Assembly (NCBI GenBank): GCA_948496895.1
Contig: CAOOJO010000091.1
Span: 1-8,706, forward strand
Reading direction: 5' to 3'
From: an uncultured Acetatifactor sp.
GTDB lineage: Bacteria; Bacillota; Clostridia; Lachnospirales; Lachnospiraceae
DNA length: 8,706 nt
The notes below the pieces were generated by a model, which did no database searches, was not told the DNA's origin, and saw only the letters and a program-made list of their open reading frames with translations. Position numbers and translations under genes: made by a program. Numbering within the stretch: the first letter of the stretch is position 1; every line of letters starts with the position of its first letter. Below are positions 1 to 4,788 of this stretch, one piece after another.

Positions 1-54
1 AACCCGTGTTACCGCCGTGAAAGGGCGATGTCTTAACCGCTTGACCATGGAGCC
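1..54 (-). tRNA. tRNA-Glu (anticodon TTC), 5' part only
   Basis: Read on the minus strand, the sequence starts GGCTCCATGGTCA, which fits an acceptor arm followed by a D arm. It continues through an anticodon stem-loop with loop CTTTCAC, so the anticodon is TTC (Glu). The anticodon stem is TCGCC/GGCGG, closed at its outer end by a T-G wobble. The copy continues through a variable region and the T stem (ACGGG), then leaves the window inside the T loop at base 1, so the last third is outside. This closely resembles Firmicute tRNA-Glu. No neighbouring tRNA is visible, and any downstream partners would lie beyond the left edge. Confidence 0.93.
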
Positions 55-75
55 GTTGCAGCCTTAACAAAAGAT

Positions 76-104
76 ATGATACCACATCTTTGCGGCCTTG
101 ACAA
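76..104 (-). promoter_or_regulatory. sigma-A promoter of the tRNA-Glu
   Basis: On the minus strand there is a -35 box TTGTCA (104-99), a 17-base spacer and a -10 box TATCAT (81-76). Transcription would start near base 69, about 15 bases before the mature tRNA 5' end at 54, which suits RNase P trimming of a short leader. Both boxes match the consensus at five of six positions and the spacer is ideal. Confidence 0.8.
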
Positions 105-253
105 GAGGGAAATTGACAATTTTTCATTTAGTGAATCGCCTCAAAGGACAGATGGATGTAGAAGCACCGAAAAAAATGTCATATCCTGGCACAGTTCCTC
201 AGGCTGCGGAATAAAGTATACAAAGGACCTGGATACTTTGAGAGGGAAATCAC

Positions 254-1756
254 ATGGAAAATCGTTTGATATGGAACGAACGGTACAATACAGGAGTGGA
301 CATCATCGACAGAGAGCACAGAAAGCTCTTCAGCATTCTCAACAAGCTGTTCGATTTTGTACATAGAGAGGAAAAAGGCCGCTTTGCCTGCCAGGAAGCG
401 ATAAAGTACTTCCGAGATCACGCCATCCAGCATTTCGCGGATGAGGAAACCTATATGGCATCCATAGATTACCCGGGGCTTGACGCCCACAGGCGCATCC
501 ACAGGGATTTCCGGGAGCTGACGCTTCCTGCCCTGGAAGGGGAGCTGGAGATGACTCGCTTTAGCGCCACCTCCATCCACCATTTCCTGGGCGTGTGCGC
601 GGGATGGCTGGTGGCGCATACCCTAATCGAGGATCAGATGATCGTAAGCGGCGAACCTGTCAGGCACTGGGAAAATCTGCTGCCGGAGGAGGAGCAGGCC
701 GTGATGGGACAGACCGTCGCCACCCTGCTGCACAGCATGTTCCGGCTGGACTGCCAGCTGATCAGCAGCTGTTACGCCGGAGAAAAGTTCGGCGACGGCA
801 TCTGCTGCCGACTGGTCTACAGCGACAGGGACGAAAAGCGATGGGAATTCTTCCTGCTTTTCGAAGAGCAGCTGATCGGCAGCGCCATCGGCAATGTGAT
901 AGCCGCCAAATCAGAGACCACGGACATGATACTGTCCAATGTGGCCAGGTATGCGGCCAGGCAGCTCATAGAGCGTCTCAGGCGGCACTTTTCCTCGCTG
1001 AGGTCCCTTGCGCTGCAGGAGGAGCAGCTTCTGACCTATGAGCAGTTCTTCAAGAGGTATGAGAGGCAGTGCCCCCAGTTCAGCTTCCTCTTCGACACCG
1101 GCAGAGGATACTTCGCCTGCTGCATGGCCGCTTCCGGGGCAGGGCTCCACGGGGATGGTATTTCGGCAGTCACGGAGAACGCCTTGGCCGAGCTCGAGCG
1201 CCGTCTGTGCCTCGACCATCCTACGGCAGACAGGGCAGCCCTCCCCCATCCGGACAGCCCGTCTGCGGACAGTAAAGGGACCCTGGATGCCCTGCGCCCC
1301 ACCAGTCCCCTTGCGGAAAGCACTGCCTGGCCGGGCAGTGCGGAGGAGACCGTCTCCCGCCGGAAAAAGATACTGGTAGTGGACGACTCGGACTTCATGC
1401 GGAAGGCCCTGCTGGACCTGCTGGGCCAGGACTACGAGGTGCTGACGGCGGATTCCGGCATATCCGCCATCCGGAGCATCACCCTGGCCCGGCCGGATCT
1501 GGTGCTGCTGGACTATGAGATGCCTGTCTGCAGCGGGAGCCAGATGCTGGAAATGATCCGCTCCGACAAGGATCTGTCGGATATCCCCGTAATCTTCCTC
1601 ACCTGCAGAGTGGACAGGGAGAGCGTGAAAAAAGCCATTTCCCTGAAGCCGGAGGGCTACCTGTCCAAATCCCTCCCCGCGGAGTCCGTGAAGCGGGAAA
1701 TCGACCGGTTCTTTGGGAGAAGGGGAAGCCGGAGTATGGAGTTTCTGTGGGAGTAA
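254..1756 (+). CDS. Hemerythrin-receiver fusion protein (bacteriohemerythrin with REC domain)
   Basis: Predicted cytoplasmic 500-aa oxygen- or redox-linked signalling protein. Residues 5-135 form a bacteriohemerythrin domain. All seven expected di-iron ligands are in place: H22, H60 and E64 (HFADE), H79 and H83, and H122 and D127. Residues about 150-315 are an unassigned middle region with two vicinal cysteine pairs (C184/C185 and C289/C290) and helical stretches. A Pro/Ser/Ala-rich linker of about 50 residues follows. Residues 371-488 are a response-regulator receiver domain with acidic pocket D377/D378, phospho-acceptor D420 in LVLLDYEMP, T450 and K472. There is no DNA-binding or enzymatic output domain after the receiver and no signal peptide or membrane helix. 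The ATG at 254 follows a purine-rich site, GAGAGGGA, at 240-247. Known for the families: hemerythrins bind O2 at a di-iron site and receivers are phosphorylated on Asp. Inference: binding state in one half is coupled to phospho-signalling in the other. No cognate kinase lies nearby. Confidence 0.9.
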   Translation: MENRLIWNERYNTGVDIIDREHRKLFSILNKLFDFVHREEKGRFACQEAIKYFRDHAIQHFADEETYMASIDYPGLDAHRRIHRDFRELTLPALEGELEMTRFSATSIHHFLGVCAGWLVAHTLIEDQMIVSGEPVRHWENLLPEEEQAVMGQTVATLLHSMFRLDCQLISSCYAGEKFGDGICCRLVYSDRDEKRWEFFLLFEEQLIGSAIGNVIAAKSETTDMILSNVARYAARQLIERLRRHFSSLRSLALQEEQLLTYEQFFKRYERQCPQFSFLFDTGRGYFACCMAASGAGLHGDGISAVTENALAELERRLCLDHPTADRAALPHPDSPSADSKGTLDALRPTSPLAESTAWPGSAEETVSRRKKILVVDDSDFMRKALLDLLGQDYEVLTADSGISAIRSITLARPDLVLLDYEMPVCSGSQMLEMIRSDKDLSDIPVIFLTCRVDRESVKKAISLKPEGYLSKSLPAESVKREIDRFFGRRGSRSMEFLWE

Positions 1757-1802
1757 GCTTAACAGATATGGCGGCCGATATGCCTGCATTCGAAGGGCGA
1801 TT

Positions 1803-2555
1803 CTATGGGAATATATCTGAATCCGGGAAAGCCTTGTTCCGGCCCTGCAGACAGAGGGGCAGCTCCATCCGGTTCGCCTCCAGCAATTGCCTGTCGCGGA
1901 GAATCCTGTCAGCGTCCCCATCAGCCACTATCCTCCCATGGGACAGCAGAATCACCCGCTGGCAGGTATCGAGAATCATGTCCAGATCGTGGGAGGCGAT
2001 CAGCCTGGTCTGGGGAAGCCTGTTGATGGTGCGGATGATGGTTCTCCTGTTGACAGGATCCAGCGCCGTGGAGGGTTCATCCATCAAAATGGTCTCCGGC
2101 TCCATAGCCAGGATCGTGGCAATGGCGGCCATCCGCTTTTCGCCGCCGGAAATCTTATGGTTTGGCCGATACTTGAGATCCTGCAGGCCCAACAGGTTCA
2201 GCACCTCGTCTACCCTCCGCTCTGTCTCCTCCTTGCCGAGGCCATAATTCCGGGGGCCGAAAATCATGTCCTCGTATACCGTCGGCATGAACATCTGGTT
2301 ATCCGAGTCCTGCAGGACAAAGCCGATTTTTCTGCGGATTTCGGATAGATTCTGTCTGCACATGGGCAGGCCGTCCACATCGATCTGACCCTTCCCGGTC
2401 AAAAGGCCGAGCAGCAGCTTCATGACAGTGGATTTGCCCGCGCCGTTGGCTCCGATGAGGCCTACCGCCTCCCCTTTCTCAATGGTGAAGCACAGGTCGT
2501 CCACTACCGGGGATTTCCCGTCATAGGAAAAGGACACATTTCGGAATGTAATCAT
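1803..2555 (-). CDS. cbiO: ECF-type Ni/Co transporter ATPase (CbiO/NikO family)
   Basis: ATP-hydrolysing subunit of an energy-coupling-factor metal importer, acting on the cytoplasmic face of the membrane with the two proteins encoded upstream. Counting from the ATG at 2555 (250 aa): Walker A GANGAGKS at 35-42, Q-loop Q82 followed by the typical CbiO stretch NQMFMPTVYEDMIFGP, signature ISGGEKR at 135-141, Walker B ILMDEP at 156-161 and H-loop H189. All motifs are intact and the length suits a single ECF A-component. A GTG at 2564 is in frame and would overlap the upstream stop by four bases, but it has no ribosome site. The ATG at 2555 has GAGGTG six bases upstream, so I prefer it. Last gene of the operon; it ends 46 bp from the convergent hemerythrin gene with no clear intrinsic terminator between them. 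Symbol nikO is equally possible because specificity is not set by this subunit. Confidence 0.92.
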   Translation of the reverse strand: MITFRNVSFSYDGKSPVVDDLCFTIEKGEAVGLIGANGAGKSTVMKLLLGLLTGKGQIDVDGLPMCRQNLSEIRRKIGFVLQDSDNQMFMPTVYEDMIFGPRNYGLGKEETERRVDEVLNLLGLQDLKYRPNHKISGGEKRMAAIATILAMEPETILMDEPSTALDPVNRRTIIRTINRLPQTRLIASHDLDMILDTCQRVILLSHGRIVADGDADRILRDRQLLEANRMELPLCLQGRNKAFPDSDIFP

Positions 2556-2560
2556 TTCAG

Positions 2561-3364
2561 TCACCTCACAAACAGGCTGCCCAGCAAAGAGACGACAGGC
2601 ACCAATCTGGCGAAAAGAACCGCAGCCGCGCCAAACAGCATAAAAATCACGCTGGAGGCCCGGCAGTTCGGCATATCGGCATAATAGAATTCCCCTTGAA
2701 ATCCACGCAGCAGCATACTATGGTACAATTCCTCTGCCCTGTCCATGCTCCGCAGCAGAAGCTGGCCCAGAAAAGAGCCCCAGGCGGAACTGTGGATGCC
2801 TTTCTGCCCCGGAGCCCTGAGCCTGTATGCCTCGGTCATGACGGAAACCTGCTCCAGCATCACGCCGATGTAACGGTAAGTCAGCAGAAGCAATGTGACC
2901 AGGATGCCCGGAATATGGATTTTCCTCAAGGCGGCGCAGAGGGTGTCGATGGGGGTGGTAGCGATGAGCAAAAAGGACGCCATCAGGGAAAAGACGCCCT
3001 TCAGCATCAGTGTGGCCATGGACACCACGCCGCCGGTGATGACCATAGTCCCCAGCCGCGTCAGCGGCGTGGGGTCCAAAAAGGGATTGGCCAGGCCCAC
3101 AGCGCAGACAAGCGGCAGCACGATCCGGAGCCGGTAGAAGCACAGGCCCACCGGGATTCCCGCCGCCTGGAACAGCAGCACCGGGTACAGCACCATGATG
3201 ACCAGCCCCGAAAAATCGTATTTCGGAAAGGATACCACCGTTACGATATAAAGCATTGTGAGCAACAGCTTGCACAGCGGATGCAGCCGATGGACGGGGG
3301 AATCCGCCGCGGCCAATGCGTCCATCTCCTGCAGTTCGGACCTGGCATGAGATAATCTATCCAT
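2561..3364 (-). CDS. cbiQ: ECF transporter transmembrane coupling protein (CbiQ/NikQ family)
   Basis: Integral membrane T-component of the metal importer, 267 aa, which links the ATPase to the substrate-binding membrane protein. It shows hydrophobic segments near residues 32-47, 52-68, 70-92, 105-135, 150-170 and 236-265. Between the last two is a long cytoplasmic region carrying the family's coupling helices: one around AALRKIHIP (144-152) and a second ending SMLLRGF (216-222), which is the usual Ala/Met-x-x-Arg-Gly pattern. Start ATG at 3364 has GAGG eight bases upstream, and that GAGG overlaps the TGA stop of the preceding gene (3377-3375), suggesting coupled translation. The following ATPase gene begins within a few bases of this stop. 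Family assignment is firm; metal (Ni or Co) is undecided. Confidence 0.9.
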   Translation of the reverse strand: MDRLSHARSELQEMDALAAADSPVHRLHPLCKLLLTMLYIVTVVSFPKYDFSGLVIMVLYPVLLFQAAGIPVGLCFYRLRIVLPLVCAVGLANPFLDPTPLTRLGTMVITGGVVSMATLMLKGVFSLMASFLLIATTPIDTLCAALRKIHIPGILVTLLLLTYRYIGVMLEQVSVMTEAYRLRAPGQKGIHSSAWGSFLGQLLLRSMDRAEELYHSMLLRGFQGEFYYADMPNCRASSVIFMLFGAAAVLFARLVPVVSLLGSLFVR

Positions 3365-3374
3365 AAAACAAGCC

Positions 3375-4433
3375 TCACGAATCTCTTTTTCTCTTCCGGA
3401 AGAATCCGCCTGCCATACAGATCACTACAGCCACGCCTGCCACGATTGCGGAGCCCACCAGGCCGGAAACGGTGGTGCCGGCTGCGCCGTCGCTGTCTGC
3501 AAAGGCATAGTCCGGCAGGAAAGCGGTCTTCTCCTGTATGGAGCCGGCCACCTCCGCGGCACCGCTGGAAACGCCGTAATCCTCTTCGTCCAGACCCATA
3601 TTCGCGCTATAGCCGGACTCGGCGTTGCCGAACATGGACCATTCCAATCCGTCTGGGTCGGAGCTGGCGAACAGGCTCAGGGCGCCGCCCACAATGGCAA
3701 CCGCCACGGCGAGGATGATCAGCGTGGTCTTCAGGGAGCACCTTCCCCTGCCTGCGGCAGAGGGATCCACATCCATCAAAAGCTCGGGACGGGCCTCATA
3801 CACGAACAACAGGACCGCGGAGGTGATCAGGCCCTCCACCAGGCCAATAGCCAGATGGATGGGCTGCATAATCCCCGCGAAGACACCCAGGGGCAGCTCG
3901 CTGATTCCGGAAACAGCGGTTTCCAGAACCACGGAGAAAGCGCCCATCTGCAGGGTAATGACGCAGCCAAGCACAGACGCCAGAACGATTCTGGCCCGGG
4001 CCGCGCCTTTTGCGCCCATCCTGCCGAAGAGCCTGCTTCCCACAATCGGCCGCCACAGGAAGCAATAGCCTATAAAACACCCATAGAAGGCCATATTCCA
4101 ACAGTTCGCCCCCAGCGCCAACAATCCGCCATCCGCAAAAAACAGGCATTGAATCGCGAGAATGACCACCATAGACAGGAATCCTGCCTGAGGGCCAAGC
4201 AGCGCGGAAAGCATCATACCGCCGCACAAGTGTCCGGATGAGCCGGTTCCCGGAATGGTGTAGTTGATCATCTGTCCCGCGAAGACCAGGGCAGAGGCAA
4301 CTGCCATAGTAGGAAGCTTTTCCATATTGTCATCCTTCTTCAGCGCCTTTATGGATGCCCCTGTGGTGACCGCAGTAGCAGCATACATAGTTGTCGCAAC
4401 CGCTGGAGCGAGCAACGCGTCCGCCATATGCAT
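3375..4433 (-). CDS. cbiM: Ni/Co ECF transporter substrate-binding subunit, CbiM-CbiN/PDGLE fusion
   Basis: Membrane S-component that captures Ni2+ or Co2+ for the ECF importer, 352 aa. The N-terminus MHMADALL carries the family's metal site: the free amino group of M1 with H2, plus a third ligand in SGHLCGG (H68). Residues 1-215 contain the multi-helix CbiM/NikM domain. After a basic linker (about 225-234), a helix at 235-256 leads into DPDGLE (259-264), then an acidic extracytoplasmic loop with FLPDYAF (305-311) and a final helix at about 323-344 ending in RKRKRDS. That tail matches the PDGLE/CbiN-NikN type accessory protein, here fused to the C-terminus. PDGLE tails are often associated with nickel systems, but I cannot exclude cobalt. 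Start ATG at 4433 follows GAGAGGT with an eight-base gap; an in-frame ATG lies two codons in, but the first is needed to create the M-H-M metal site. First gene of the operon, preceded by a structured leader with a terminator. Confidence 0.92.
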   Translation of the reverse strand: MHMADALLAPAVATTMYAATAVTTGASIKALKKDDNMEKLPTMAVASALVFAGQMINYTIPGTGSSGHLCGGMMLSALLGPQAGFLSMVVILAIQCLFFADGGLLALGANCWNMAFYGCFIGYCFLWRPIVGSRLFGRMGAKGAARARIVLASVLGCVITLQMGAFSVVLETAVSGISELPLGVFAGIMQPIHLAIGLVEGLITSAVLLFVYEARPELLMDVDPSAAGRGRCSLKTTLIILAVAVAIVGGALSLFASSDPDGLEWSMFGNAESGYSANMGLDEEDYGVSSGAAEVAGSIQEKTAFLPDYAFADSDGAAGTTVSGLVGSAIVAGVAVVICMAGGFFRKRKRDS

Positions 4434-4485
4434 AGATATCTACCTCTCTTCATGATCGATTTCGTTTTGGAAGGCAAGCCTGCGT

Positions 4486-4526
4486 ACAAAAAGCACACAA
4501 ATCCCCTTCTGGGGATATGTGTGCTT
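4486..4526 (-). terminator. Intrinsic terminator in the importer leader
   Basis: On the minus strand, arms AAGCACACA and TGTGTGCTT (4526-4518 and 4499-4491) are joined through one mismatch to ATCCCC/GGGGAT around an AGAA loop. The hairpin runs straight into TTTTT (counting the last two stem bases) followed by GT. The stem has 15 pairs plus one internal mismatch. Read on the plus strand the trailing run is only TTTCT, so it points leftward toward the importer operon. The segment TATGCTT just upstream (4534-4528) can pair with the first bases of the 5' arm and weakly compete with the terminator. Confidence 0.75.
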
Positions 4527-4616
4527 TCTAAGCATACGATTCACGCGATATCGATTCCTGTTGCCTTCCATAATCCTAACGCTTCTGCGTTAGCAAGAGT
4601 AGCTTCGTGCTATCCC
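4486..4616 (-). ncRNA. Structured 5' leader of the Ni/Co importer operon (possible riboswitch or attenuator, class unknown)
   Basis: Transcribed leftward from about 4616, just after an extended -10 box, to the U-run at 4486. It contains hairpin TAGC/GCTA (4612-4600, loop ACGAA), hairpin CTAACGC/GCGTTAG (4593-4576, loop AGAA), a region with the direct repeat GAATCG around 4557-4537, and a terminator hairpin (4526-4491). A 10-bp segment at 4570-4561 is exactly complementary to 4477-4468 beyond the terminator, so a longer-range helix could enclose it. The terminator lies about 50 bases before the importer start, the usual place of an expression platform. I looked for cobalamin conserved boxes and for the NiCo aptamer pattern and could not match either; only short stretches look similar. 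It may instead be a free-standing small RNA. Confidence 0.5.
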
Positions 4617-4620
4617 AATT

Positions 4621-4649
4621 ATTCTAACATATTTTTTACGTAAGAACAA
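4621..4649 (-). promoter_or_regulatory. Likely promoter of the Ni/Co importer leader
   Basis: On the minus strand an extended -10 box TGTTAGAAT ends at 4621 (hexamer TAGAAT, 4626-4621). A weak -35 candidate, TTGTTC (4649-4644), lies 17 bases upstream. TTGACT at 4656-4651 is a better hexamer but is 24 bases away, so it is unlikely to be used. A start near 4616-4614 (GGG) is predicted. The -35 region overlaps the last codons of the histidine kinase remnant. Confidence 0.5.
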
Positions 4650-4758
4650 TAGTCAATTTTGAGGTATCCTCAACCCGCAGCCCGCCCCCATGATGTTCAC
4701 AGAGCATTTTGCTGGTGTAAAGGCCCAGGCCAAAGGGGTCTGATTTCAAGGCCAAGTA
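4636..4758 (-). pseudogene. Remnant of a sensor histidine kinase, C-terminal end
   Basis: A 40-codon open stretch on the minus strand reads SDPFGLGLYTSK, then MLCEHHGGGLRVED, then ends in TIVLT and a TAA stop at 4638-4636. This is the ATP-lid and G2-box end of a GHKL/HATPase_c domain: Gly-Leu-Gly-Leu, a helix with Cys-Glu-His-His-Gly-Gly, and the final beta strands. It is closed upstream by an in-frame TGA at 4761-4759. No H-box, N-box or sensor region is present between it and the GH3 gene, so most of the kinase is gone. Short length and lack of a start mean it is probably non-functional. The importer promoter lies across its end, so the remnant may persist because that DNA is under selection as a promoter. 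Confidence 0.7.
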
Positions 4759-4788
4759 TCATATGGCCCCAAAGGAGTATCGCAGCGC

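Noticed and set aside
98..141. Two TTGACAA direct repeats (98-104, 113-119) as plus-strand -35 boxes for the hemerythrin gene
   Set aside because: Neither has a -10-like hexamer 16-18 bases downstream; the first is the complement of the tRNA promoter -35. The real promoter of the hemerythrin gene was not found.
212..238. TAAAGTAT followed 11 bases later by GGATACTT, resembling a sigma-28 or weak sigma-A promoter
   Set aside because: The downstream element does not match GCCGATAA and the transcription start would fall on the ribosome binding site.
1757..1802. ATAT-flanked GGCGGCC segment as a bidirectional terminator between convergent genes
   Set aside because: The inverted repeat is imperfect, short and has no T-run on either strand.
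911..1921. Long open frames opposite the hemerythrin-receiver gene
   Set aside because: They lie antisense to well-supported domains, are low-complexity and show no family signature; high GC explains their length.
4537..4570. GGAAGGCAACAG and GTGAATCG segments resembling parts of SRP RNA, NiCo and cobalamin riboswitch cores
   Set aside because: Only short stretches match; surrounding stems and conserved boxes of those RNAs are missing.
4762..4788. GTGCCT/AGGCGC hairpin as terminator of the GH3 gene and frames upstream of the kinase remnant as more kinase sequence
   Set aside because: The hairpin loop is two bases with no U-tract, and none of the frames shows recognisable kinase motifs.
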